From assembly GCA_002309615.1 (NCBI GenBank), contig DBXT01000004.1, positions 1 to 38,898 of the forward strand: DNA of 38,898 bases. The letters are read 5' to 3'. The DNA is from Bacteroidales bacterium UBA1205 (GTDB taxonomy: Bacteria > Bacteroidota > Bacteroidia > Bacteroidales > WCHB1-69). The position numbers and the translations under genes were made by a program. Below, one piece after another: positions 18,949-27,734 of the stretch (position 1 is its first letter; every line of letters begins with the position of its first letter). The notes below the pieces were generated by a model that was not told the DNA's origin, made no database searches, and was given only the letters and a program-made list of their open reading frames with translations.

Positions 18949-20991
18949 TTACCATATCAAAGCTCTTTTTTCGGGATCTAAATACATTTTGTCCCCTTGC
19001 TTTATTTGGAAAGCATCTACAAATGCATCTATGTGGGGCAAGGTTCCGTTAACTCTCCATTTTCCTAAAGAATGAGGATCCTCTTTAGTCAAACGCTTGA
19101 TTTCTTCATCCCTTATATTGTTAGCCCATACTGATGCATAAGCTATAAAAAAGCGTTGTTGAGGAGTGAATCCGTCCATTTCCTGCTGTATTTCTCCTTT
19201 TGCCAATGCCTTGGTAAAGGCTAAATACGACACTTGCAAGCCTCCGTTGTCAGCGATATTCTCTCCTAAAGTGAAATTACCATCGGCATACACACCGGGC
19301 AATACTTCTATGTTGTTAAAATAATCCACCAATACTTTTGTTCTCTGTTCAAACTTTTGAGCATCTTCTTCCTGCCACCAATTGCTCAAATTTCCATCTT
19401 TGTCATATTGGCTGCCCTTATCGTCAAATCCATGGGTCATTTCATGACCTATCACCACGCCTATAGCACCGTAATTAACGGCATCATCGGCATTCATATC
19501 AAAAAACGGCGGTTGAAGTATGGCTGCAGGAAAACATATTTCGTTGGTAGACGGATTGTAATAAGCATTCACTATTTGCGGATACATCAACCATTCATCT
19601 TTGTCTACGGGTTTGTTAATTTTGGACAAACGATAATTAATTTCAAATTCGTTGGCACGCAAAATATTGGCATAATAGCTATCATTTTCTATTTTTAATG
19701 CCGAATAATCTCTCCATTTGTCAGGATAGCCTATTTTTACCCGAAAAGCATTGAGTTTTTCTATTGCTTTTGCCTTAGTGGCATCGGTCATCCACTTATT
19801 TCCGTTAATACGTTCCGCCAATGCTTCTTTTAAATTATTCACTATGTTAAGCATTCTATCTTTCGCCTCTTGCGGAAAATATTTTTTTACATACATCTGG
19901 CCTATGGCTTCACCCAGATTATTGTTCACCGTGTTTACCACTCGTTTCCAACGGGGCTTGTTTTCCTCCGATCCCGATAATGCTTTGCCATAATAATTAA
20001 AGCTTACTTCCACTATTTCATCACTCAAATACGGAGCTGCATCTTGAATAAGATGCCATGCCAAATAAGCTTTTAAGGTGCCGATATCCGCTTTGCCTAC
20101 TACTTTTGACAAGCCGGCAATATAGTCAGGACTACCTACATTTACACTATCCAAAGTGAGATTTAGTGATTTAAAATAGTTATCAAAATTAAATTGGGGC
20201 CATAAATTTTGCAAATCGGCCATGGAACGATAGTTGAAAGTTTTTTGCGGGTCGCGAGCATCGTTTTTATCCATGGCTATTTTTGCCATTTCTGTTTCAA
20301 AAGCCAATACCGATGTTGCCATTTTTTTACTATCCGACTGCATCAAAGCATCAAAATGAGTCATGGTAAACAATCGGGTAAGCATTTCTTGGTATTTTTG
20401 GCGTAATGCTTGGTTTTCCGATTTCAAATAATAATCTCTATCGCCCATTCCCATACCCGACTGCCATAGCCAAGCTATAGTCATATCGCTATTCTCGGGG
20501 TTGGCTTCGCCAAAAACCGTGAACAAAGCGGATATTCCATATTGATGGAACGCTGTTATCTGTTTTTCAAACTCCTTGAAATCTTTTATTTTGGCAATCT
20601 GTTCAAGCATACCTTTAATGGGCTCATAACCTTGCTTGTTTAAAGTTACCGAATCCATGCCCATTTTGTACATATCACCTATTTTCTGCTCCACACTGCC
20701 TTTTACATATTTACTGCCGGCAATTTCTGCAATCAACTCTTGCACTTGCAATTGTGTGGTATCACCCAATTGATTAAAGGTTCCGTAACGAGAATATTCA
20801 GGCGTAAGCGGATGCATACGCATCCATCCGCCACATGCAAACTGATAAAAATCTTCTTGTGGCAATGCCGTGGTATCAAAATATTCAGGATGTATACCGG
20901 AATATAGTGCAGGGGTATTTTTACTTTGACGATTACAACTTACCATAACTAAACTCACTATTAATACTGTCAATAAACACTTTTTCATCAT
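18949..20991 (-). CDS. M13 (neprilysin/PepO-type) zinc metallopeptidase lipoprotein
   Basis: 680 residues, normal for the family. The signal peptide ends in a lipobox with Cys19 (VMVSC), so it is a likely outer-membrane or periplasmic lipoprotein. The N-terminal M13 domain includes PQEDFYQFACGGWM. The catalytic domain has the zinc motif HEMTH (His516-Glu517-His520) in VVIGHEMTHGFDDKG, the third-ligand region GENIADNGG, and the upstream ICFPAAILQPPFFD. Members cut oligopeptides of less than about 40 residues. First gene of a three-gene unit with the GH73 protein and rlmH. A -7 box lies 20 bases upstream. Confidence 0.93.
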   Translation of the reverse strand: MMKKCLLTVLIVSLVMVSCNRQSKNTPALYSGIHPEYFDTTALPQEDFYQFACGGWMRMHPLTPEYSRYGTFNQLGDTTQLQVQELIAEIAGSKYVKGSVEQKIGDMYKMGMDSVTLNKQGYEPIKGMLEQIAKIKDFKEFEKQITAFHQYGISALFTVFGEANPENSDMTIAWLWQSGMGMGDRDYYLKSENQALRQKYQEMLTRLFTMTHFDALMQSDSKKMATSVLAFETEMAKIAMDKNDARDPQKTFNYRSMADLQNLWPQFNFDNYFKSLNLTLDSVNVGSPDYIAGLSKVVGKADIGTLKAYLAWHLIQDAAPYLSDEIVEVSFNYYGKALSGSEENKPRWKRVVNTVNNNLGEAIGQMYVKKYFPQEAKDRMLNIVNNLKEALAERINGNKWMTDATKAKAIEKLNAFRVKIGYPDKWRDYSALKIENDSYYANILRANEFEINYRLSKINKPVDKDEWLMYPQIVNAYYNPSTNEICFPAAILQPPFFDMNADDAVNYGAIGVVIGHEMTHGFDDKGSQYDKDGNLSNWWQEEDAQKFEQRTKVLVDYFNNIEVLPGVYADGNFTLGENIADNGGLQVSYLAFTKALAKGEIQQEMDGFTPQQRFFIAYASVWANNIRDEEIKRLTKEDPHSLGKWRVNGTLPHIDAFVDAFQIKQGDKMYLDPEKRALIW

Positions 20992-21011
20992 TCTTGCTTA
21001 TATTTTTTTTG

Positions 21012-21019
21012 CAAAAATA
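21012..21019 (-). promoter_or_regulatory. -7 promoter box for the M13 peptidase unit
   Basis: The minus strand reads TATTTTTG followed by C, 20 bases upstream of the ATG. No convincing -33 element is seen. Confidence 0.5.
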
Positions 21020-21198
21020 CTATAAATATAAGCACAGAAAAAGTCTTATCCGCATTTTTTTTAAACAATGTAAGTTTAATTCCTTGTAACAACCATTCTT
21101 GTATACACATCACGCTCCCGCGTTTCTGCATATGACCCTTGTAGAAATACAGGAGAATATCACCTCAAGCAATATTCCCCTATAATTTATCCGGCTTT

Positions 21199-22572
21199 CT
21201 ACTGCTTTTTTAGCATATTCTCTTCTGTTTTATTAAGGTCAATACACATAATATATTGGCAACTGCCGGCATACAAATAACCTGTTTCTTGGTCTATGGC
21301 TATCGGTGCCCACACCTGTCCTACAGGCCCTTCATCTCTCCAAAGTTCCCTTCCCGTATAGGCATCCAAACACGTCAACCCGTAGAAAATATATCCTGTT
21401 TCATCAGAACCAACACCGGCTACATATAATCTACCTTGATAAATAGGCAACTCCCCAGCAATTCCATTGGTTGTAGCACATATACTTGTATTTCGCCATA
21501 TCTCCTGTCCGGTTCGGGCATCTATGCAATACACATTTCCATATATTGACCGCATATATAGTTTATCTTGCCACAAGGTTACCGGAGTCTCTGAAAATAG
21601 TTCAGCTCCGCCTCCTATACTATCTTTAAAAAAGTAAGATGTCCAATACAATTTTTTCCATATAAGCTCTCCCGTGTTGGCATCCAAACTATGTAAACCT
21701 CTAAGTGTTTGCACTATCCATTTATCATGGTCATATAATATAGGCGGAGGTATATTTCCGCAAGCATCTCTTTCGTCGGTAAAATTTTTGTTTACCCATT
21801 GCATGCGTTTTTGGGTGGTATTGTAACAATATGCCCATACCCTTCCATCCGGTTCGTGCGAATCCCAATCGCTTGTAATACTGCATAATAATGTATCTCC
21901 GCTTTTATCAATATATGCTGACGGCGGATTGATGGATATCATTTTATATGTATCGTTTTGATATACATGAGAAAAATAATCAGTTCGGTTTCCCGTGTAA
22001 GCATCCAAACGAACAACGATATTTGTTTTTACATCCGGCTCATATACAAGATAATAATCTCCGAAATTTACACTTGTAACCAATTGGGTATAATTCAGGT
22101 ATTTGGTCCAGATTTTTGTACCTGAATTAATATCAAACGCATAAGTTTTAAAATGGCTGCTTACTATCAGCAATTCATTATGAACGCCTGCCAAATGTGC
22201 CATTGTTAATTTATCCCATTCGCCCAATTGCTCTCCTACCTCACCTTGCCATGCGGGATGTTTTTCTCCTGTTTTTTTGTCATATACACCAAATCCGCTG
22301 TTTTTCGGATATATTCCGCTATTGTTAACAAAAATAACATAATCTCCGACAAATAGCGGAGTTCCTCTTCCGTCAAACGATGTATCGCTGTGATATGGAC
22401 GTATCCATACTACCGATAAATCGGTAGGGTAAAAAAATGTAGAGTCCAGTCTATCTATCGGTCGCGGTTTTTCTTTACAATTGCACCTGCATAAACAAGA
22501 TAAACAAACCAATACTATTAACAATAGGCTGTATCTATTTCCGTGCTGTTTTAAAAAGTTGTAGTTGTCCAT
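21199..22572 (-). CDS. PQQ-type beta-propeller (BamB-like) lipoprotein
   Basis: 457 residues. An N-terminal hydrophobic segment with a lipobox at Cys26 (VCLSC) points to a lipoprotein. At least six propeller blades are visible through the repeated W-D-x-x-T-G pattern: YAFDINSGTKIW, VRLDAYTGNR, HSLDANTGELIW, YCIDARTGQEIW, TCLDAYTGRELW and a terminal partial blade. Such propellers serve as scaffolds (BamB) or quinoprotein dehydrogenases; nothing here marks it as an enzyme. It is the last gene of a minus-strand envelope cluster, 110 bases after the next gene upstream. A weak -7-like GATCTTTG is at 22628-22635. Confidence 0.8.
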   Translation of the reverse strand: MDNYNFLKQHGNRYSLLLIVLVCLSCLCRCNCKEKPRPIDRLDSTFFYPTDLSVVWIRPYHSDTSFDGRGTPLFVGDYVIFVNNSGIYPKNSGFGVYDKKTGEKHPAWQGEVGEQLGEWDKLTMAHLAGVHNELLIVSSHFKTYAFDINSGTKIWTKYLNYTQLVTSVNFGDYYLVYEPDVKTNIVVRLDAYTGNRTDYFSHVYQNDTYKMISINPPSAYIDKSGDTLLCSITSDWDSHEPDGRVWAYCYNTTQKRMQWVNKNFTDERDACGNIPPPILYDHDKWIVQTLRGLHSLDANTGELIWKKLYWTSYFFKDSIGGGAELFSETPVTLWQDKLYMRSIYGNVYCIDARTGQEIWRNTSICATTNGIAGELPIYQGRLYVAGVGSDETGYIFYGLTCLDAYTGRELWRDEGPVGQVWAPIAIDQETGYLYAGSCQYIMCIDLNKTEENMLKKQ

Positions 22573-22682
22573 AATTGAAACTGCATATAACTATATAAAC
22601 CTCAACGAATTGCTATTTTTCAATTCGCAAAGATCAACCAAAATTTAATAGGATAATCTTTTTAATTTAGTAGCATCCTATA

Positions 22683-23297
22683 TTATTTCAATACTTCTTC
22701 TATTTGCCGAGGATTGATGCTTTGTTGTGCACACAAATTTAATATCTCATTAGGAAGAGTGACTTTAGAATCATAAAAAATAGTTGTAAATAAGCATTTT
22801 CTTCCTTTATTCACTTCCATTATCATTTTCCCCGTTACGGTAGGCAACATAAACATATAATTTAATGCTTGCGGGTAATCATTCTCTGCAACATATACAT
22901 CATATACGTATTTTTTATCTGTGTGAATAATCAATTTTGCCCGTTTTGTCAATACTCCGGCTATATATTTTTGTCTTTTTGAATATTTCAGACTGTGATT
23001 CACCTTATTATCCAAATTTAAACGCATAAAATCAGACTCTTTCGTATCTAAAGACGGGAACACACATGTTGCATTTTCACCCGTTTTATATGCATAATCT
23101 ATGCTATTGGTATTGGAAAATACAGTTTTAGACATAATCACATCTCTATCCCAACACATATACATTGTATCCGTTCTATCAATGTTATACCCCTTTACGG
23201 GATAATTATAGTGAATTTGTACTATTTTTCCGGAATTTTGAGCCGTTAATTCTAATGTTAAAATACCCGCTAATAAAATTAAAAAAAATTTTTTCAT
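22683..23297 (-). CDS. Small secreted protein, GLPGLI/DUF4412-like pattern, function unknown
   Basis: 204 residues from the ATG at 23295-23297, chosen because it gives a clean signal peptide (MKKFFLILLAGILTLELTAQ). The longer in-frame reading begins inside the upstream gene with a polar stretch and is less likely. The mature part shows a beta-rich sequence with KYIAGVLTKRAKLIIH, then VYDVYVAENDYP and the end VTLPNEILNL. This resembles the GLPGLI/DUF4412-type periplasmic folds of Bacteroidota; the match is tentative. It starts 13 bases after the lipoprotein gene and is probably co-transcribed with it. Confidence 0.65.
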   Translation of the reverse strand: MKKFFLILLAGILTLELTAQNSGKIVQIHYNYPVKGYNIDRTDTMYMCWDRDVIMSKTVFSNTNSIDYAYKTGENATCVFPSLDTKESDFMRLNLDNKVNHSLKYSKRQKYIAGVLTKRAKLIIHTDKKYVYDVYVAENDYPQALNYMFMLPTVTGKMIMEVNKGRKCLFTTIFYDSKVTLPNEILNLCAQQSINPRQIEEVLK

Positions 23298-23310
23298 ATT
23301 GTCTTTTATT

Positions 23311-24110
23311 TTAATTTGAAGATAACTCTTTTGCAGCCCTACGAGAATAATATGATCCAAACACTATACTTTCTTTTATTATTCCTTCATGAAAATTATT
23401 TTGGTCACAAGTTAAGTATGCACATAGCCGATTAACAAATCCTGCCATATCGTACGCATGTACATAATTGAAACCAGGTATGCATAACCACATGGTCATT
23501 GCTAAAACATCTACAGACGGACAATTTCCCATTATTGTTAATTCTTGCTGTGAATAGGGAATTTGTTGCCATGCAATTCTTGTGGTTTCATTAGACCAAT
23601 ATATATAACTTTGCTTCAATATAGACATTGCTCCTTTAACCAAAATATTTTCTATATCATCCGTAAAATTCATCAATAATATCTCATTCTCTATTTCCTC
23701 TATAGAATCTAAACATATATTTTCACTTGACGAAACATAAAATAACTTGTTTAAGGTTTCTTTACAATCAAAAGATAAATGATTACTACTATATAAAGAA
23801 TTTATCCAATCATATACTGTAGAATAATTTAATATTGAAACAATATAATTGTTTTGAAGAGAAAAAACACTATCAAGTGAAACATTAAAATACTCATTAC
23901 AATAATCTATGAATGATGTATTGGTATCAGACTGCCATTCTGCCCAAAATGATTGTAAAACTTGATTATGAATATTTCCATATTCCAAAGGATTTTCATA
24001 CATATTTAAACTCTTTTGAGATTTATTCATTGGTTCGGTCACTTCTTTCATACATCCTATCAGGACCAAGCCTATTAATAGGAATATAGCTGTTGATTTT
24101 TTTTACTCAT
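23311..24110 (-). CDS. Lipoprotein of unknown function, frameshifted in an A8 tract within its signal peptide
   Basis: The continuous frame runs from a TTG at 24067-24069 to the stop at 23311 and lacks a proper N-terminus. Just upstream, ATG (24108-24110), AGT and a run of eight A (24097-24104) precede a frame encoding STAIFLLIGLVLIGC, an excellent lipoprotein signal, in the same frame as the body. With nine A the reading would be one gene starting MSKKK and running straight through Cys and the 250-residue mature domain; with eight, the ATG frame stops at a TAA within twelve codons. The mature protein is acidic and polar with several Cys (for example GNCPSVDVLAMTMWLC) and matches no family I know. 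It may be phase variable, decayed or misread. A downstream start at TTG would lack a functional signal peptide. Confidence 0.65.
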
Positions 24111-24164
24111 TTGTATAATTTTTTGTTAATATTTTTTCTACTTCTAATTCACTACCTAAAGAGG

Positions 24165-24236
24165 CTACTCACTCTTTTTTTCAAGTGTATGGGATATTTT
24201 TGCTTTCCATTGTTTGATTAAATTCCTATTCTTCAT
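24165..24236 (-). CDS. Possible 23-codon leader ORF or decayed small gene
   Basis: The ORF begins at the ATG 24234-24236, only 27 bases after the perfect TATCTTTG -7 box at 24264-24271, exactly where a first start codon is expected. It encodes a basic peptide (MKNRNLIKQWKAKISHTLEK, then KSE). Between it and the lipoprotein start, a second frame encodes GSELEVEKILTKNYTNE and stops at a TAA that overlaps the lipoprotein ATG. These could be pieces of one small, broken gene. Low confidence that it is translated into a functional product. Confidence 0.25.
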   Translation of the reverse strand: MKNRNLIKQWKAKISHTLEKKSE

Positions 24237-24263
24237 ATACACATTTATATTAGTTTATTTTTG

Positions 24264-24271
24264 CAAAGATA
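24264..24271 (-). promoter_or_regulatory. -7 promoter box for the frameshifted lipoprotein cluster
   Basis: The minus strand reads TATCTTTG followed by C, a perfect TAnnTTTG. The lipoprotein ATG is 153 bases downstream, leaving a long leader that holds the short ORF at 24165-24236. Confidence 0.5.
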
Positions 24272-24481
24272 ATAAAAAAAAATAATACGAAATTGCTTTT
24301 TCCTAAAAAAACATTAATATGCAAACAAAAAAATATGTAATTAACTCAATATGAATGCAAAAAAATAATACTTATTTGCATTTTTTATTTCCGGTAATTA
24401 TAATCCGAAAGATTTTTCAACATTCTTCCTACATTTTTTTATGAATACTTGTCTATGATGTGTTATTTTAACAAAAAATAG

Positions 24482-24489
24482 TATTTTTG
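24482..24489 (+). promoter_or_regulatory. -7 promoter box for the porin gene
   Basis: TATTTTTG followed by C, 15 bases before the ATG at 24505. A TTG at 24487-24489 is part of this box and so cannot be the start codon. Confidence 0.5.
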
Positions 24490-24504
24490 CATTTTTATAT
24501 TAAT

Positions 24505-26406
24505 ATGAAAAAAGTAGCGTTTAAATATCTATTAGCATTTTTGCTGACAATAGTATTTATAAGTGCAAAGGCACAATCTTCCAAGGATACCACTGCAATA
24601 GCCATGGATTCTCTCGGAGGTCTGGACTATGCACCTGCTTATCACTATAAATTAAATCCATATATAGCCCAATGTATAGAGCCCATTTTGATAGACACCC
24701 ATATATGGGGACCCTATAATGATGACTTATCATTAACGGATAAAAACTTATGGGCAGGGTTGGGCAATTACGGACAAGCTCAACAACCCATTAATTTTCT
24801 TTTTACCCGTCAACATGATTTTAATTATAAAACACTTCCTTACTATAATTATATCCACAATTTTTCCAATTGGGATTTATACACCTTGCCCACCACCTAT
24901 GCCAATATCGCCTATAATTTTGTATCTACCAAAGAAAACCATTTTTCGGCAAACTATGCACAACATATTATTGACGATTTGACATTTAATCTGAATTTAG
25001 AAACCATTTTGGCAGGAGGACGATATGTGAACCAGAAAGTGAGAGACCTCGGTGCTAATGCAGGCATTAGCTACCTCACTCCTAACCGTCGCTATGGGAT
25101 AAAATTGTATTATAGCTTCAACATGCTGAAATTGGGCGAAAACGGCGGCTTGCAAGACGACACCTGCTTTAGCCATGCTCCCGGTACCAGCGCAGTAAAA
25201 CATGTTGCTGCAGGCAGCCAAACCCGTAATCATGAAATATTTTTACGCCATTATTTATCCCTATCTCCCACACCCAAAGACAATAAAAAACCGCACAACG
25301 GAGGGTACCTCATCCACGATTTCAATTTTACCACCTATCGATATCACTATTATGACTATCAACCGGATAGTTCCTATTACGATATATTCATTTTCCGCAA
25401 CGACTCCACCATGGACACCCATCGTTTTCACCAAGTGCGTAATAGTGTGTATTGGGCTAACTATATGCCCGAAGACACGCTCGGAAGCAAACCTTATTTC
25501 TTACACTTTGCAGCCGGAATATCGCACTCGTTCAATCAAGTAATTGATACTGTAAACATTTTTAACAACAACAATATCACCCCTATAGGTTCCATACATG
25601 CTCGTTTGTTCCAACGATTAGAGCTTAAAGCCAACCTCATGGGAACCGTTTTCGGATACAATGCCGGTGATATCACCGTGGAAGGCAATGTAAAAATAAA
25701 ACTGAACAAAAAAGACACCCTTCCTCCTCGTCACAACCATTATATTGCAGCGGATATCAATTTTTATAATTATCAACCGGACTATATGTTCACCCGCTAT
25801 ACTTCCAACAATTATTTGTGGAGCAACAATTTAAAACAACAACAAACCCTCCACTTACAAGTACTTTGGAACTGGGACAATTATCAAATAGGCTTGCATT
25901 ACTACACTTTGCATAATTATACGGCTCTCAACGAGAACATGCAAGTGCAACAATGGAATAAATTTGCCAATATATACCAATTTTCGGCATATATTCCGTT
26001 GGATATTAAAGGGTTTGGCCTGCATTCCAAACTTTATGTGCAATATTGCGACCAAGATTTTATTCGTTTGCCCATAGTTGCACTTAAAGAAACCATGTAC
26101 TACGGATTCTACATGTATCAAAAAGCTTTATATTTAATATTCGGCGTTGATTTTATGTACAACACCGCTTATTATGCCAACGCCTATAACCCTGCCTTAC
26201 AAATGTTTTATTTGCAAAATGATACAAAAATAGGCAATTACGGGTATTTAGATGTATTTGTTAAAGCCAAAATAAATAGATTCACCTTGTTGGCCAAACT
26301 TACTCACGTTTGGGGCAATGCTTTCACCCAATATTATCTCACCCCCCATTATCCTTCCAAAGATTTTGGATTTTCTATCGGTGTAAACTGGCGTTTTCAC
26401 GATTAA
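24505..26406 (+). CDS. Porin_10-type outer-membrane beta-barrel
   Basis: 633 residues from the ATG at 24505. Signal peptide about 1-24 (MKKVAFKYLLAFLLTIVFIS, then AKAQ). The rest is a Tyr/Asn-rich alternation of beta-strands. Family markers of the Bacteroidota putative porin group are visible: QPINFLFTRQHDFNY, a TYANIAYN strand, an NHFSANYAQ strand and KLGENGGLQDD. The protein ends with an aromatic beta-strand (FGFSIGVNWRFHD) typical of barrels recognised by BamA. Solute is unknown. It has its own promoter and meets the rhomboid gene tail to tail with three bases between. Confidence 0.82.
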   Translation: MKKVAFKYLLAFLLTIVFISAKAQSSKDTTAIAMDSLGGLDYAPAYHYKLNPYIAQCIEPILIDTHIWGPYNDDLSLTDKNLWAGLGNYGQAQQPINFLFTRQHDFNYKTLPYYNYIHNFSNWDLYTLPTTYANIAYNFVSTKENHFSANYAQHIIDDLTFNLNLETILAGGRYVNQKVRDLGANAGISYLTPNRRYGIKLYYSFNMLKLGENGGLQDDTCFSHAPGTSAVKHVAAGSQTRNHEIFLRHYLSLSPTPKDNKKPHNGGYLIHDFNFTTYRYHYYDYQPDSSYYDIFIFRNDSTMDTHRFHQVRNSVYWANYMPEDTLGSKPYFLHFAAGISHSFNQVIDTVNIFNNNNITPIGSIHARLFQRLELKANLMGTVFGYNAGDITVEGNVKIKLNKKDTLPPRHNHYIAADINFYNYQPDYMFTRYTSNNYLWSNNLKQQQTLHLQVLWNWDNYQIGLHYYTLHNYTALNENMQVQQWNKFANIYQFSAYIPLDIKGFGLHSKLYVQYCDQDFIRLPIVALKETMYYGFYMYQKALYLIFGVDFMYNTAYYANAYNPALQMFYLQNDTKIGNYGYLDVFVKAKINRFTLLAKLTHVWGNAFTQYYLTPHYPSKDFGFSIGVNWRFHD

Positions 26407-26409
26407 AAA

Positions 26410-27033
26410 CTAAAACACTTGAAATATTTGCACAAAGAAAGCAACTATCAAGCGAGGTTTTATCAATAAAGCGAACAAAAATCCATATACAGCTCCCCAG
26501 AAATGAGCATGATGGGCAATATTGTCGCCTCCTTTATGTCCCATATATGCGGAATAAAATAAATATAACATGCCGAAAATTGCTGCCGGCACACCTATGG
26601 GAATAAACATGATATACAATTTTTGGAGCGGAAACAATAATATGCTGGCAAATACCACCGCCGATACCGCACCGGATGCCCCTACCGAAATATAGGAAGT
26701 ATTATATTTATACCGCCTGCCGTCGGATATTACCGATATGGGTAATGCCGATACATAAAGCCATACATAGACCCATTTTCCTGCCATGTTCCACATATAC
26801 TCATAAGCATCTTCTACTACCGAGCCAAAACTCCATAACACAAACATATTGATTATTAGATGTCCCCACCCGGCATGCACCAATCCGTATGTCCAATATC
26901 GATACCGGCCATGGTCTTTGGTAATAATGCTTGGAACAAATGCTAATCGGTTAATATAGCCCGCATTGGAAAAACTAATGACAGACACTACACAAGTAAT
27001 GGCAATAATGATAATATTAAAACTCCAATGCAT
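26410..27033 (-). CDS. Rhomboid-family intramembrane serine protease
   Basis: 207 residues, about six membrane helices. The rhomboid hallmarks are present: HAGWGHLIINM (residues 53-63) in helix 2, catalytic Ser120 in SVGASGAVSA, and catalytic His177 in HHAHFWGAVYG. It should cut membrane-anchored substrates within or near the bilayer. It lies 21 bases after the LysE-type gene on the same strand, so they probably share a message. Substrate unknown. Confidence 0.9.
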   Translation of the reverse strand: MHWSFNIIIIAITCVVSVISFSNAGYINRLAFVPSIITKDHGRYRYWTYGLVHAGWGHLIINMFVLWSFGSVVEDAYEYMWNMAGKWVYVWLYVSALPISVISDGRRYKYNTSYISVGASGAVSAVVFASILLFPLQKLYIMFIPIGVPAAIFGMLYLFYSAYMGHKGGDNIAHHAHFWGAVYGFLFALLIKPRLIVAFFVQIFQVF

Positions 27034-27054
27034 ACCTACGAAACTATATTTTAT

Positions 27055-27678
27055 TTACATAGTAAGCGTACGATAACAAAGACATATAGAACAAATAACC
27101 AATATTATTCCCAATATTCTATTCATTCTATGCACCACCTCCGGAGAGAGTATAATAGAAATTTTATTGGCAAAATATGATTTTAATACGTCGGTGGAAA
27201 ATGTAACGATGATAATTCCCACCATAAATGCTATGGATTCATGTTCTGTTTTGGATTCCGTTCCTTTAGCAACAATGGCAAACCATGATATCCACAACAA
27301 GGGATTCATTATATTTAGAAAAAATCCTTTGCTGATTTCGGAAAACACTTTCAACCAATTGATTTTAAGCTTAAGCTCTTGGCGTATGGGTCTGTTTCTG
27401 GTTTTTAAAAACAAATAAATACCATACGAGAACAAAAAAATACTGCCTACTAAGCCTATCACCAATTGAAAAGTAGAATTTTCCTTTAAATACTTAATCA
27501 GACCGAAATAACTGAAAAACATCAACATCAAATCGCTTAAGGCGATACCTAAAGCCAACTGCAAACCGGAATAAAAACCTTTACTCATACTTGTTTGCAA
27601 TATAGCGAACAACGCCGGCCCTACTAATAACAAGAAGGGCAAGCCCACCAACATTCCTTCGAGCAATGATGTAAACAT
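27055..27678 (-). CDS. LysE/RhtB family amino-acid exporter
   Basis: 207 residues with about six hydrophobic segments. The N-terminal GLPFLLLVGPALFAILQTSM and the later NIMNPLLWISWFAI are the typical family signatures (Gly-Pro near the first helix and Asn-Pro in the fourth). Family members export amino acids and related compounds by proton antiport; the substrate here is not determinable. The ATG is 19 bases beyond the glnA terminator hairpin, and no separate promoter is evident. Confidence 0.85.
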   Translation of the reverse strand: MFTSLLEGMLVGLPFLLLVGPALFAILQTSMSKGFYSGLQLALGIALSDLMLMFFSYFGLIKYLKENSTFQLVIGLVGSIFLFSYGIYLFLKTRNRPIRQELKLKINWLKVFSEISKGFFLNIMNPLLWISWFAIVAKGTESKTEHESIAFMVGIIIVTFSTDVLKSYFANKISIILSPEVVHRMNRILGIILVICSICLCYRTLTM

Positions 27679-27690
27679 ATACTTCTACTA

Positions 27691-27725
27691 TAAAAACAAG
27701 TTGCCTTCATTAACGAAGGCAACTT
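27691..27725 (-). terminator. Rho-independent terminator after glnA
   Basis: An 11-bp perfect stem AAGTTGCCTTC/GAAGGCAACTT (27698-27708 and 27715-27725) with a six-base loop. On the minus strand it is followed by GTTTTTATA. It lies between the glnA stop (27735) and the LysE start (27678). Confidence 0.82.
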
Positions 27726-27734
27726 TATTTTATT

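Larger units (their letters stand above)
24111..24504. other. Divergent AT-rich intergenic region
   Basis: 394 bases between the minus-strand lipoprotein and the porin. It contains the minus -7 box (24264-24271), the possible small ORF (24165-24236) and the plus -7 box of the porin (24482-24489). An AT-rich hairpin AATGCAAA/TTTGCATT (24354-24361 with 24375-24382, 13-base loop) is followed by T6. Otherwise no structure is evident. Confidence 0.5.

Noticed and set aside
21060..21198. Possible terminator or gene remnant between the M13 peptidase and the propeller lipoprotein
   Set aside because: The only pairing (CCTTGTA/TACAGG around 21135) is imperfect and lacks a T-run; no frame of useful length is present.
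23298..23360. Longer N-terminus for the small secreted protein
   Set aside because: It starts inside the upstream lipoprotein gene and would place a polar stretch before the signal peptide that begins at 23297.
24487..24504. TTG start six codons ahead of the porin ATG
   Set aside because: The TTG is part of the -7 box; the ATG at 24505 gives a proper signal peptide.
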